A DNA stretch of 64,000 nt from Bacillota bacterium. Its GTDB lineage: Bacteria > Bacillota > Clostridia > Lachnospirales > Lachnospiraceae. The first letter of the stretch is position 1, and every line of letters starts with the position of its first letter. The position numbers were made by a program, and so were the translations under genes. Shown piece after piece: positions 52,210 through 61,058 of this stretch. The DNA lies in assembly GCA_023413555.1 (NCBI GenBank), contig JAEZPG010000035.1, forward strand, positions 26,639 to 90,638. Reading direction: 5' to 3'. The notes beneath the pieces were generated by a model. It saw only the letters and a program-made list of their open reading frames with translations, did not search any database and had not been told where the DNA came from.

Positions 52210-54264
52210 CTACTTATTTTTCTGCACTATTTGTTGCATATCGTCAGGAGTAGTGTTTGTCTTTTTAACATATAATTCCAAACTATTTGTATATTGCTTA
52301 GAATCCTGCATTTTAATAAGTTCTATCGTTTCCTTTTCTGTTAATTTGTAATTATCCTTCAGTATAGTAAGTAATTGTTTCTTCAAAGAATTGAGCTCAG
52401 TGTCAATCTTTAATTCCTTTGCATTAGCATAATATCTTTCGAATCGATCAATTCCTTTAATAACGGAATTCAATGCCTCTAATTCCATATTCATTCTTCT
52501 AAAATTATAATACGAATTCAATTCTTTTTTAACAATCATTATAGTCTGCAGTTTATCATATACTATCTCATCTTTTTCTTTAAGTTTTTCACCAGATAAG
52601 GTCTCATATGCTTCATCATATCGAGCATTTTTAAAATCCTTTTCTGCACTTTTTATAGAAATCTGATAAGACGCAAAAGATGTACCTTGGATAATAAATA
52701 TTGCAACACAAGCAGCGATTACAAAAACTACAGTTGCGCCTACTCTATTAATTTTTCCTTCTGGAACATATGCTGCAGCAATAGCATCCCTGGCCTTCTT
52801 TTTCTTTTCTTTTTTTTCAGCCAGCGCTTTTTGTTTACTTTCTTTTAGAGCAGCTTTTCTTTCTTTATTTTCTTCCTTTAGAGTAAGTTTCTTCTGTTTA
52901 GCTTCAAGTTTTTGTTGTCTTTTTTCCTCCTCTAATTTTTCTTCTTCCTCTATTTGCTTAAGTTCTAATTCCGAATTCTCAGGCGGAACATTACTAAATA
53001 TCTTTTTAAACATGTTTCGTTTCTTTGTTTCTTTATCTGATTTTTCATTTGGAAGAATATTGTTAAATTGTGTCTCGAGATTAGAATCATTCAAATTAGA
53101 CACAGCACTTAAGGACTCTGAAAGAATGTCTGAGGTATTAACTTCCCTAGAATTATTCTCTTTTAAGGACTCAGTTAACATTATATTTTCTATACTATAA
53201 TTGTCCGCTTTTTCAGTAACTTCCTCTAAAAGCTTATCTAGCTCACTTAACTCATCATCCATTTTAGGCATTGATTCCTTATTTACAAATTCAGGTTCAA
53301 TTATAAGTTGTTCATTTACATTCGGTTGCTGTATGTCTTGGTCAAACGTATTTTCGTTTAACATTTCCATGAGCACATCATCTTGTAAATCGCTATCTTG
53401 TAGATTAGTGTTCAATACTTCACCATCTTGAAAACTAGTATCTTCTATATCATTTTCTAGCAGGCTAGCTAAAAATGCATTATCATCAACTTCATCTAAC
53501 ATGACTGTATCCTCAATCTTGTCTGTTTCTTCGATTTCAATTGTTTCATTAGACTTGTCTACTTTCTCCACTATTTCCACCTCATCTACAATAGATTCAT
53601 AGGGAGATTGCGCATCGTATAAAATGGCAATATCCTCGTCCAAAGCATCCATTACCTCTTGATTCATCAAGGAATTATTCATATCTTCTTCCACTAAATC
53701 ATCTGAAATATCCATAATATCATCCTGATACTCCATAATTTCATTCGCAACCAAGTGATCTAAGTACTCCCCCTGGTTATGATTTAATTCAGAATCATCA
53801 TCAATGGAAATATATTGTTCAGACTCATCATCAAATTCATCTGAAATTTCCTGTAGAACAGAACAATAATCCCCTATTAATAGACTATCTACTTCATCTA
53901 AAGCACCCTCAACAGGAATCTTTTCTTCATACCTATTATCATACTCTTTATCATACTCTAATATAATTGCTTTATCTGGCTGCTTATTAATAGTTTGATT
54001 TAATAAATTCCAATCATCATCCTTAGAATTTTGTCGTTCTATCTCCTCTTGTGTATATGACGATGGCTCATACCCAAATTTATGCTCTTCGTTACTCTCA
54101 GTATTATCTTCTGTCAGTTGATCTTGATCTATCGAATCACCTGTTACCGCTGCTAATAACTGATCCAAATATTCTTCATCATCTTTAATGAGATTTTTTT
54201 TACAATCATCACATAAATCTGTTCCATCTAAAATCTCAACATTACAAACTTTACAATTCGACAT
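52210..54264 (-). CDS. Unrecognised zinc-ribbon, acidic, single-pass membrane protein
   Basis: I do not recognise this 684-residue protein. In order: an N-terminal four-cysteine zinc ribbon (CKVC, CDDC at residues 4-22); a long, very acidic, probably disordered region (30-410) with repeated NTNLQDSDLQDD-like segments; a Lys/Glu coiled coil (420-490); a single membrane helix (VGATVVFVIAACVAIFIIQG, about 505-525); and a helical outer domain of about 150 residues that reads like a tetratricopeptide-type solenoid. AAAGGTGG precedes the ATG. It is directly downstream of cheV, separated by a hairpin. Confidence 0.7.
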   Translation of the reverse strand: MSNCKVCNVEILDGTDLCDDCKKNLIKDDEEYLDQLLAAVTGDSIDQDQLTEDNTESNEEHKFGYEPSSYTQEEIERQNSKDDDWNLLNQTINKQPDKAIILEYDKEYDNRYEEKIPVEGALDEVDSLLIGDYCSVLQEISDEFDDESEQYISIDDDSELNHNQGEYLDHLVANEIMEYQDDIMDISDDLVEEDMNNSLMNQEVMDALDEDIAILYDAQSPYESIVDEVEIVEKVDKSNETIEIEETDKIEDTVMLDEVDDNAFLASLLENDIEDTSFQDGEVLNTNLQDSDLQDDVLMEMLNENTFDQDIQQPNVNEQLIIEPEFVNKESMPKMDDELSELDKLLEEVTEKADNYSIENIMLTESLKENNSREVNTSDILSESLSAVSNLNDSNLETQFNNILPNEKSDKETKKRNMFKKIFSNVPPENSELELKQIEEEEKLEEEKRQQKLEAKQKKLTLKEENKERKAALKESKQKALAEKKEKKKKARDAIAAAYVPEGKINRVGATVVFVIAACVAIFIIQGTSFASYQISIKSAEKDFKNARYDEAYETLSGEKLKEKDEIVYDKLQTIMIVKKELNSYYNFRRMNMELEALNSVIKGIDRFERYYANAKELKIDTELNSLKKQLLTILKDNYKLTEKETIELIKMQDSKQYTNSLELYVKKTNTTPDDMQQIVQKNK

Positions 54265-54304
54265 ATCCTCACCACCTTTCGAACATGTATGTATTTATTA
54301 ATAA

Positions 54305-54330
54305 GAAAACACGACGATTATCGTGTTTTC
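54305..54330 (-). terminator. Hairpin between cheV and the downstream gene
   Basis: GAAAACACGA (54305-54314) pairs with TCGTGTTTTC (54321-54330). The T-tract after it on the minus strand is short (TTATTAATAA), so it may only weaken read-through. Confidence 0.55.
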
Positions 54331-54343
54331 TATCACTATTACA

Positions 54344-55258
54344 TTACTTATTTCTGTGAAATATAATGTTATCCATAGTCTCCACAAGACTACCAATCTC
54401 AGGCTTGGAGATTTGAGCATCTGCTCCTAACATATCTCCATTTTTTCTCATATCTTCAGTTACTAAAGAGGAAAATATAATTACCGGAATATTTTTCAAC
54501 AAATCATTTGTTTTTATAAGTTTAGTAAGATGATGTCCATCCATCTTAGGCATTTCAATATCAGTAATGATACAAGCCAAATCTTTTTTCAAATCACCAG
54601 TATTCATTATTTCTGTTATTTTGTCCCATGCTTCCAAACCATTTGTTGTCAGTATTAAATTACTATAGCCGGCTTGTGTTAGACATTCTTTAATTAGTTG
54701 AAACAACATAGGCGAATCTTCTGCTATTAAAATTGGACGATCCGTACGTTCTCTTGCCCCAAGTTTCTTAATATCATCCATTTTTAATGTTGTGGAAGGA
54801 CTAACATCAGCTATTATCTTTTCAAAATCAAGAATTATAATCAACTCACCATCCAGCTTTATAATCCCTGTAGCCATACTGTTTCCGCTGCTAACGTTAT
54901 TAATGGTTTGGTCTGGTGTTAAGATATCACTCCAGCTTACACGATGTATTCCAAGCACCTTGGTCACATGAAAACCAATACTTAACTGATTGAAATTAGT
55001 AACAATAAGCATTTGTTTCATGTCATCAGTATTTGGAATATTTAAACTTTCATATAAACTAATTACTGTAATGATTTCATTACGGGGCATATAAATCCCT
55101 TCAATAGACTTATGTGAATTAGGAACTAAGGTAGGTTCTTTGTACGGTAATATTTCTTTTATTTTTGCGACGTTAATACCAAAATGATGTTTTCCAACAC
55201 AAAACTCCAATAGTTCTAATTCATTTGTGCCACTCTCTAGTAATATATTTGTTTCCAA
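54344..55258 (-). CDS. cheV: Chemotaxis protein CheV
   Basis: A 304-residue coupling protein: CheW-like domain (about 10-155) followed by a response-regulator receiver (about 175-300) with acceptor Asp in CIITDIEMPKMDG and conserved lysine in ISKPEIGS. CheV links chemoreceptors to CheA and tunes adaptation. The start is a TTG at 55258, seven bases after AGGAGG; no in-frame ATG lies near. Upstream, TAAT-N15-GTCGATAT resembles a sigma-D promoter, which suits a motility gene. No other chemotaxis gene is in the window. Confidence 0.92.
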   Translation of the reverse strand: METNILLESGTNELELLEFCVGKHHFGINVAKIKEILPYKEPTLVPNSHKSIEGIYMPRNEIITVISLYESLNIPNTDDMKQMLIVTNFNQLSIGFHVTKVLGIHRVSWSDILTPDQTINNVSSGNSMATGIIKLDGELIIILDFEKIIADVSPSTTLKMDDIKKLGARERTDRPILIAEDSPMLFQLIKECLTQAGYSNLILTTNGLEAWDKITEIMNTGDLKKDLACIITDIEMPKMDGHHLTKLIKTNDLLKNIPVIIFSSLVTEDMRKNGDMLGADAQISKPEIGSLVETMDNIIFHRNK

Positions 55259-55331
55259 TTAAATACCTCCTATGTTCACACCATAGTGTTCTATAGATAA
55301 ATGAAATCTCATTTCAAAACAATCATATGTA

Positions 55332-55358
55332 ATATCGACTAAATAAGCTACAAAATTA
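55332..55358 (-). promoter_or_regulatory. Sigma-D-like promoter of cheV
   Basis: On the minus strand TAAT (55358-55355) is followed after 15 bp by GTCGATAT (55339-55332), against the consensus TAAA-N15-GCCGATAT. It lies about 75 bp before the TTG start. Confidence 0.55.
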
Positions 55359-55372
55359 ATAGAACTATGACA

Positions 55373-55410
55373 AAAACTCACCCAGTAAATTAGTCCTTGG
55401 ATGAGTTTTC
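55373..55410 (-). terminator. Terminator after the PH-domain gene
   Basis: AAAAACTCACCC and GGATGAGTTTTC form an imperfect stem with a 14-base loop, and GTTTTTGTC follows on the minus strand. Confidence 0.6.
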
Positions 55411-55417
55411 TTGTCTA

Positions 55418-55801
55418 TTAAATAATATTAATTTCGTCAACGTCTTCAAACTCAGGGCCACTAGCAATATCCATAGTATGCAAGGTCCTTCTTTTAATTC
55501 TTGCTTCCTCAGAGGCAGTTCTTAAAAAATCTTTTATCTCACTAGAATGCTTGATGTGTAGAAGTTTTAACTCTGGATGAGTAATATCACCAGTATAGCA
55601 AACCACTGTCCCGGTTTTATTTAATCTGTCTAAGAAGCTACGAATCAATCGAACATCTTGAATCTTATACATATAGGCATCATCTTCTACTATGCTAAGA
55701 AAACCAGATTTTATAGTTACTTTTTCATCATCTATAGTATATTTTGTAAAGGTCCAAGGTAAGCCAAACAGTCTCGTTCTCTTTCTTTCAACAAATTCCA
55801 T
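55418..55801 (-). CDS. Bacterial PH-domain protein
   Basis: A 127-residue protein with a bacterial pleckstrin-homology-like domain (DUF304/bPH2 type). The core reads TKYTIDDEKVTIKSGFLSIVEDDAYMYKIQDVRLIRSF in short blocks typical of the fold; the C-terminal tail is acidic. No membrane helix is present, unusually for the family. ATG 55801 lies after AAGGAG; the ATG two codons upstream overlaps it. It follows the lipoprotein gene by 31 bp. The function is unknown. Confidence 0.75.
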   Translation of the reverse strand: MEFVERKRTRLFGLPWTFTKYTIDDEKVTIKSGFLSIVEDDAYMYKIQDVRLIRSFLDRLNKTGTVVCYTGDITHPELKLLHIKHSSEIKDFLRTASEEARIKRRTLHTMDIASGPEFEDVDEINII

Positions 55802-55832
55802 AATCATACTCCTTCATCATATAATATAATTA

Positions 55833-56552
55833 TTATAATTTTACCTCACAAGAATTGGATCCTTGCAATGTAATTAAATAAGCATCTTTAGTATCAAGAT
55901 TTTCTTCTATCTCAAAGGCAACTAGAAAATCAGAGCTTTTACCTTTTGATAGGTTTACATTCAAGTATTGAGCATCATTTTCTAAAATTGTTGTTAAAGA
56001 TTGATACCATTTCCCGTTCACATATAGATAATATGTAACACCCTTCTTCTCTAAATTAAGATCCACTGACTTATTACTTGCATTCATAGCAGACAATGAT
56101 ACAATAAACAGTTTACAGCCTTCCTTTGCTGTAATACTATAGGCAGATACATTCTCTGGATAAGAAGAATATTCTTTTCCATCCTTTACATTTATTGTCA
56201 CGTCTTTAATTCCGTAAATATCATTTAATTTAACTGGTGTTGTATGAGCAACAAGACTATTCAGTTTATCATTCGCTTTATTTGAATCTACTGGTGAAGG
56301 TGTTGGTATGGACGTTGGCTTGGATGTTTGTTTAGGCGTGGGTATTATATCTACACTAGGAGCCAATGTTGCTTTTAATGTAGGTTGTGCGTTCACAAGT
56401 TTGTCCGGTGTATCGGAACCATGACGTAACAATAACTCTGCCATATATTCAGCAACTACTTCAGTATTCGAATCATCTAATGGAATATTTGAAGAACATG
56501 CTGTACAGAAACAACCCATCAGAACCAACGCAATTATAATCTTTTTCTTCAT
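55833..56552 (-). CDS. Lipoprotein with DUF4352-like domain
   Basis: A 239-residue predicted lipoprotein. The signal peptide MKKKIIIALVLMGCFCTACS ends in an acceptable lipobox (CTAC). A Thr/Pro/Ser-rich spacer (60-90) follows, with PTPKQTSKPTSIPTPSPV. The C-terminal 130 residues (about 110-239) are beta-rich and resemble DUF4352 immunoglobulin-like domains (KLFIVSLSAMNASNKSVDLNL). It would be anchored on the outer face of the membrane. It lies downstream of the sensor kinase gene's terminator as its own unit, with GGAGG before the ATG. Confidence 0.78.
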   Translation of the reverse strand: MKKKIIIALVLMGCFCTACSSNIPLDDSNTEVVAEYMAELLLRHGSDTPDKLVNAQPTLKATLAPSVDIIPTPKQTSKPTSIPTPSPVDSNKANDKLNSLVAHTTPVKLNDIYGIKDVTINVKDGKEYSSYPENVSAYSITAKEGCKLFIVSLSAMNASNKSVDLNLEKKGVTYYLYVNGKWYQSLTTILENDAQYLNVNLSKGKSSDFLVAFEIEENLDTKDAYLITLQGSNSCEVKL

Positions 56553-56680
56553 ATGGGCCTCCTATGTTCATGATATCTATATAATAATTTTATCACTAAA
56601 TTAAGTTTAAAACAATCAAAATATATATTTTTAGAATATTTACATAATATATATCGAATAATTATTCAATTTACCAATAT

Positions 56681-56710
56681 AAGGCTACCTAGTATATACT
56701 AAATAGCCTT
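56681..56710 (-). terminator. Terminator of the two-component operon
   Basis: AAGGCTA (56681-56687) and TAGCCTT (56704-56710) enclose the palindrome AGTATATACT. On the minus strand the intervening bases pair by G-U and U-A, giving a 15-bp stem. Confidence 0.65.
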
Positions 56711-56718
56711 CTACTTCA

Positions 56719-58248
56719 CTATTTCGTTCGGCCGTCACATTCAAACCAAAATTCAACACCATGATCTAAATTAGCAACTCCATACTGTTGGTTATGAGCA
56801 TCCATGATAGCCTTAACAATACTAAGTCCTATCCCATTGCCTCCATATTCCCTAGTTCTGGCCTTATCAACCTTGTAGAATTTTCTCCATATATTTTCAA
56901 TATCCTCTTCAGGAATTGGGTCACCTGAATTGATAACCGATACCCTAACAATACCATCTTTAACTACCTGTGTCTTTATCTCAATCTCATTTGGTTCTTT
57001 CACATGGTTGATCGCATTACTAATATAGTTAGTAATCACTTCTTCCATCATATATTCATCTGCCCAAACATATTGTTCTTTTGTGTCATCAAAAATAAAT
57101 ATTACTTTTTTTTGCTGTCCAACGATATCAAAGGATTGCACTACAGATTTAATAACAGGAATAATATCAAAATGATTAAATTCGATAACATTATTTCCTG
57201 ACTCAATTTGATTTAAACTTAGGAGTTTTTTTACCATATTATTCATTTTTACTGCTTCATCCATAATCACCTCACAGTAAAAATTTCTACTCTCAGTGTC
57301 CTCTGATATATTATCCCTCAACCCTTCTGCATAACCTTGAATTAATGCAATTGGAGTTTTTAATTCGTGAGTTACATTAGAAAGGAATTCCGTACGCATT
57401 TCTTCTATTTCAACCTTTTTAGCAATATCCTTTTTAAGCTCATTATTAGCAGACTTTAACTCTGATATAGTATGTTCAAGTTGCTCGGACATTGTATTAA
57501 TACTATTACCTAATAGCCCTAATTCATCCTTTCTTTTATCCTCATACTTGATAGAAAAATCCAGGTTGGACATGGCATAAGCAATATGTGAAAGATCATA
57601 AATTGGTTTTGTAAAATTATTAGAAATTAACAACATGACAATACTGCCTATTATCACAACAATGAGACCTACATAAAACAAAAAACGATTAGAAACGTTG
57701 ACTGCTTCATAGATTCCATCCAGATTAGAACGAATGTATATAAACTGCCTAGAGCCATTTATCACACCAAATAAATCAATATAATAGGTCTGAGAAGTCG
57801 CATCATAAACTTTAATGAGGCGGTAGTCATTGGTATAAACTAATTGTTCAACATCAGCACCAGTATCTGACCTAAAGAAATTGTTTACCCTATCTAACAT
57901 AATTTGTGTCTGTGTTCCGCTCATATTAAGAGGATATTCTGTAGAGTATAACATTTGATTAAATAAAGAATTATTTTGTAATCTAAAAATATTTATAGAT
58001 ACGTTATTATGTCCCTCAAGTTTACCAATGTCCCTAGAAAATTTATTAATTTTTTCAAAATCACCACTAGCTAAATATTTTACAAAGATTTTTTCTGCTT
58101 CCTTGCGTGTTTCTTCTATTGTCTTTACCTTATAATTCACATAATAGTCAGGTAAGAACTTAACATTAAGGAACCAAAATATAAGAATAGAAGCTAATAA
58201 CAAGACAATTAAGCTTATTATCATTTTAACTCGAATGGAATGCTTCAT
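56719..58248 (-). CDS. Sensor histidine kinase
   Basis: A 509-residue two-pass membrane kinase: helix near 8-28, outer sensor domain (29-185), helix near 190-212, HAMP (210-265: FTKPIYDLSHIAYAMSNLDF), HisKA with phosphohistidine in FLSNVTHELKTPIALIQG near 290, and HATPase with NYISNAINHV and GGNGIGLSIVKA. ATG 58248 follows GGAGG; an ATG five codons upstream contains that ribosome site. It is 17 bp downstream of its response regulator. The signal is not known. Confidence 0.94.
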   Translation of the reverse strand: MKHSIRVKMIISLIVLLLASILIFWFLNVKFLPDYYVNYKVKTIEETRKEAEKIFVKYLASGDFEKINKFSRDIGKLEGHNNVSINIFRLQNNSLFNQMLYSTEYPLNMSGTQTQIMLDRVNNFFRSDTGADVEQLVYTNDYRLIKVYDATSQTYYIDLFGVINGSRQFIYIRSNLDGIYEAVNVSNRFLFYVGLIVVIIGSIVMLLISNNFTKPIYDLSHIAYAMSNLDFSIKYEDKRKDELGLLGNSINTMSEQLEHTISELKSANNELKKDIAKKVEIEEMRTEFLSNVTHELKTPIALIQGYAEGLRDNISEDTESRNFYCEVIMDEAVKMNNMVKKLLSLNQIESGNNVIEFNHFDIIPVIKSVVQSFDIVGQQKKVIFIFDDTKEQYVWADEYMMEEVITNYISNAINHVKEPNEIEIKTQVVKDGIVRVSVINSGDPIPEEDIENIWRKFYKVDKARTREYGGNGIGLSIVKAIMDAHNQQYGVANLDHGVEFWFECDGRTK

Positions 58249-58265
58249 AATTATTTCCTCCATTC

Positions 58266-58943
58266 CTAAATAACTTCAAATTTATATCCCATTCCCCATA
58301 TAGTTTTAATATAATCGCCCTTTTCACCCATTTTATTGCGTAATTTTTTTACATGGGTATCTATCGTTCTTGCATCTCCATAGTAATCATAATTCCAAAC
58401 ATTATTTAAAATACGTTCTCTTGATAAGGCAACACCTTGATTTACAATAAAGTATGTTAATAATTCGAATTCCTTAAAACTAAGCTCTATCTCTTTACCA
58501 TCAATCTTTACCATATGAGCAGATTTATCCAAAGTTATGCCACCTACTTCATAAGTAAAATTCTCGTCACTATTGGTGCGACGAAGTACAGCCTCTACTC
58601 TAGCCACAAGTATTTTAGGACTAAATGGCTTGGATATATATTCGTCTACTCCATACTCAAAACCTAGTAGTTCATCTCTTTCTTCACTTTTTGCTGTTAG
58701 CATGATAATTGGAACCTTAGAGTATTGTCGAATCTCGCGACAAACTTGGTAGCCATCCATCTTAGGCATCATGACATCTAAAATAATTAATGAAATATCC
58801 TTTGTCTCAAAGAATATATCTACTGCCTGCTCACCATTTTCAGCTTCAATTACTTCATAATTATTGTTTACCAAAAAGTCACGAACTAATTTCCTCATTC
58901 TGCTTTCATCATCTACAACAAGAATCTTTAAGCCGTTCATCAT
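58266..58943 (-). CDS. OmpR-family response regulator
   Basis: A 225-residue regulator with a receiver (1-120; acidic VVDDE, phosphoacceptor in LIILDVMMPKMDGYQ, lysine in EYISKPFSP) and a C-terminal winged helix (130-225; RERILNNVWNYDYYGDARTIDTH in short blocks). It is the first gene of the pair with the kinase. AAAGGA precedes the ATG. The likely promoter is TTTTCA (59037-59032) and TATGAT (59014-59009) spaced 17 bp. Confidence 0.95.
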   Translation of the reverse strand: MMNGLKILVVDDESRMRKLVRDFLVNNNYEVIEAENGEQAVDIFFETKDISLIILDVMMPKMDGYQVCREIRQYSKVPIIMLTAKSEERDELLGFEYGVDEYISKPFSPKILVARVEAVLRRTNSDENFTYEVGGITLDKSAHMVKIDGKEIELSFKEFELLTYFIVNQGVALSRERILNNVWNYDYYGDARTIDTHVKKLRNKMGEKGDYIKTIWGMGYKFEVI

Positions 58944-59008
58944 TTATACCATATCCTTTCCAACAAAGAAATCTATCAAACGTTCTGTACTTTTAATATT
59001 TCTAAACT

Positions 59009-59037
59009 ATCATACATTTATGAAGAAATTGTGAAAA
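59009..59037 (-). promoter_or_regulatory. Promoter of the two-component operon
   Basis: On the minus strand TTTTCA (59037-59032) and TATGAT (59014-59009) are 17 bp apart, about 65 bp before the regulator start. Confidence 0.4.
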
Positions 59038-59052
59038 TCTGCCCATATTAAA

Positions 59053-59619
59053 TCATTTATCTACTTGCAATTGATTTAATATATTTTCCCTTTTGTCCAA
59101 TTCTTCCTCTTTTTGTTGTAGCTCCTGTTTCCATGAAGCATACTGATTGAGAATTTTTTCTTCAAATTTGCCATTGGCTTGACTCTTAGTCATAACAGAT
59201 AATATCATCATGATAATTACAATTGTAACCAAAAAAAAGTTTGCATATAAGCTAATTTTCTTTTTATGGGATGTTTTTATGTATAAATTTTTGTATTTTT
59301 CTAATTGTTCATTGGCAACAGATTCCTTTAACAGTTTTGCCTCCTTTGCATCAACTGGAATTGGAGGAAGGGCAGCCTCCGTTATCATGTCTTGAGAAAG
59401 AAGTAACTGACGTAATTCCTGAAGAAAGGTATACCCGATAATGGTATCAAAGGTTTCTTTCTCTATCAGACTAGAATACAGCTTTGCTACCACCTTTATG
59501 TTGGATAAATTAGTATTTGATTTGATATATGCAACGGTCTCTTGTTCTTTTTTTGCCTTTTCATAATCGTTACTGTTAGCAAAAGAAAAGCATTGCACCA
59601 CCCACTTATCACTCTGCAT
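59053..59619 (-). CDS. Unrecognised single-pass membrane protein
   Basis: No family is recognised for this 188-residue protein. A soluble N-terminal part (1-118, WVVQCFSFANSNDYEKAKKE) is followed by one membrane helix (about 123-145, LYANFFLVTIVIIMMILSVM) and a coiled coil at the C-terminus (150-188, QELQQKEEELDKRENILNQL). ATG 59619 follows AGGAGG, which lies inside the last codons of the oxidoreductase gene, so translation is probably coupled. An eight-residue upstream extension has no ribosome site. Confidence 0.7.
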   Translation of the reverse strand: MQSDKWVVQCFSFANSNDYEKAKKEQETVAYIKSNTNLSNIKVVAKLYSSLIEKETFDTIIGYTFLQELRQLLLSQDMITEAALPPIPVDAKEAKLLKESVANEQLEKYKNLYIKTSHKKKISLYANFFLVTIVIIMMILSVMTKSQANGKFEEKILNQYASWKQELQQKEEELDKRENILNQLQVDK

Positions 59620-59620
59620 G

Positions 59621-60607
59621 CTATCTTCCTCCTGGATATACAAGATTCCATTGCTTCCGAATAGAATCCATGAGATTCATCATTTCAATTGTCGTATTTA
59701 ATGGATTACGTGGACTTTCCAGTTCACCTTCCATAATACATCTATTTACTTCCATTACCTCATACTCATAACCGTTGGTTATAAAAGGTTCAAAATATGT
59801 TTCTATTAGATTTTCCTCTTCATCATAAATTAACGCTTTTTGTGCCATATAAAAATTATCTATCACAATCTTGCCTTTAGATCCAATAATGACTGCATTA
59901 CTACCAAGCCCAGTGGTAACAGACGCATTGAGCAAAGCAATCCCACCCTCCTCAAAAGAAAAAGTAATAGATGTTAATTCATCAATTCCTGATATACCAA
60001 ATTGCATTGTAGACTGAATTTTGTCAGGAAGCTTTTCTTTTAAATAAGTTGCATATTGGATACAGTAAACACCTAAATCTAATAATGCGCCTCCACCAAG
60101 ATCAGGATTAAATAATCTAGAATTGTAGTCTCGTTCTGCTGCAAAGCCAAAATTTATATCCATAAATTGAATTTTACCAATCCGGTCTGAATCAATCCAT
60201 TCCTTCACACATGCTGTAACCGGCAAAAATTTAGTCCACATAGCTTCCATTAAGAAAACATTATTCTTTCTAGCAAGTTGAACCATTGTTCTAGTTTCTT
60301 CACTATTTATAGAAATAGGTTTTTCACACAGTACATGTTTTTTCCCTAATATACAAGCAATCGTATGAGAATAATGTTCTGTGTGAGGAGTCCCAATATA
60401 TATAACATCAATCTCCGGATCTGCAATCATTTCTTCATAGTTTCTATACGCATAGGCTACATTCTTCTCAGAAGCAAATGCCTGCGCTTTATCAAAGTTA
60501 CGTGAAGCCACACCATAAAGTTTAGCTTCCTTTATTCCAGAAAGTGCATTGGCAAAAGTATGAGCAATTGCTCCTGTACCAATAATTCCCCAATTTATTT
60601 TTTTCAT
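59621..60607 (-). CDS. Gfo/Idh/MocA-family oxidoreductase
   Basis: A 328-residue NAD(P)-dependent dehydrogenase. The Rossmann loop GIIGTGAIAHTFANAL is at residue 7, and the catalytic lysine lies in HVLCEKPISINSEE near 92. The C-terminal domain begins near 125 (EAMWTKFLPV) and binds the sugar or cyclitol. Members oxidise glucose-like sugars, inositols or dihydrodiols; the substrate is not evident here. It is the first gene of a pair with the unknown membrane protein. AGGAGAA precedes the ATG. Confidence 0.9.
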   Translation of the reverse strand: MKKINWGIIGTGAIAHTFANALSGIKEAKLYGVASRNFDKAQAFASEKNVAYAYRNYEEMIADPEIDVIYIGTPHTEHYSHTIACILGKKHVLCEKPISINSEETRTMVQLARKNNVFLMEAMWTKFLPVTACVKEWIDSDRIGKIQFMDINFGFAAERDYNSRLFNPDLGGGALLDLGVYCIQYATYLKEKLPDKIQSTMQFGISGIDELTSITFSFEEGGIALLNASVTTGLGSNAVIIGSKGKIVIDNFYMAQKALIYDEEENLIETYFEPFITNGYEYEVMEVNRCIMEGELESPRNPLNTTIEMMNLMDSIRKQWNLVYPGGR

Positions 60608-60652
60608 AAATTCTCCTCTTATACTTTTCTATATCAAATCGAACATAAGTAT

Positions 60653-60681
60653 ATTGTAAGGTTTTCTACGAAAAAAAGCAA
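60653..60681 (-). promoter_or_regulatory. Promoter of the oxidoreductase gene
   Basis: On the minus strand TTGCTT (60681-60676) and TACAAT (60658-60653) are 17 bp apart, about 45 bp before the start codon. Confidence 0.5.
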
Positions 60682-60769
60682 TTATATGGTGTATATATTC
60701 TTAGTTTTCATATTTATTATGATCACAGTGTACTATTTCTTAAGTGACATCATCCAACTAAACACTCTC

Positions 60770-60810
60770 AAAATAAGAAATCCTGGAAGTCAAATAAAAC
60801 TTCCAGGATT
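60770..60810 (-). terminator. Terminator of the TetR-ABC operon
   Basis: AATCCTGGAAGT (60779-60790) pairs perfectly with ACTTCCAGGATT (60799-60810); TTTCTTATTTTG follows on the minus strand. Confidence 0.85.
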
Positions 60811-60875
60811 CATCATCCATGTTTCATATGCTCAATTTAGATGCGAATGGTTTGATATCAAAACCAGTAAAATGC

Positions 60876-61055
60876 TTACATAAGAAATCTTAGAGCATTT
60901 GCACCGGCAGTAATGAGGGCACATACACCTGCAAGTAAAGCCCAAACATACCATTTGCACTTTTTACCGCTCTTTTTCGTAACAAAGAACGCTACACCCC
61001 CAACGAGTAATAAAATCACTCCCAATATAATTCCCAATATAATTCCTATTTCCAT
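60876..61055 (-). CDS. Small membrane protein of the ABC operon, 59 residues
   Basis: Found by reading the minus strand. It starts MEIGIILGIILGVILLLVGG, has a basic loop (TKKSGKKCKW) and a second hydrophobic helix (VWALLAGVCALITAGANALR). It is preceded by GGAGG, which overlaps the last codons of the ABC permease, so it is translated with it and is surely part of the operon. A repeat GGAATTATATTG-like pair at the start encodes ILGIILG. The function is unknown; a small subunit or stabiliser of the permease is inference. Confidence 0.8.
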   Translation of the reverse strand: MEIGIILGIILGVILLLVGGVAFFVTKKSGKKCKWYVWALLAGVCALITAGANALRFLM

Positions 61056-61058
61056 CTT

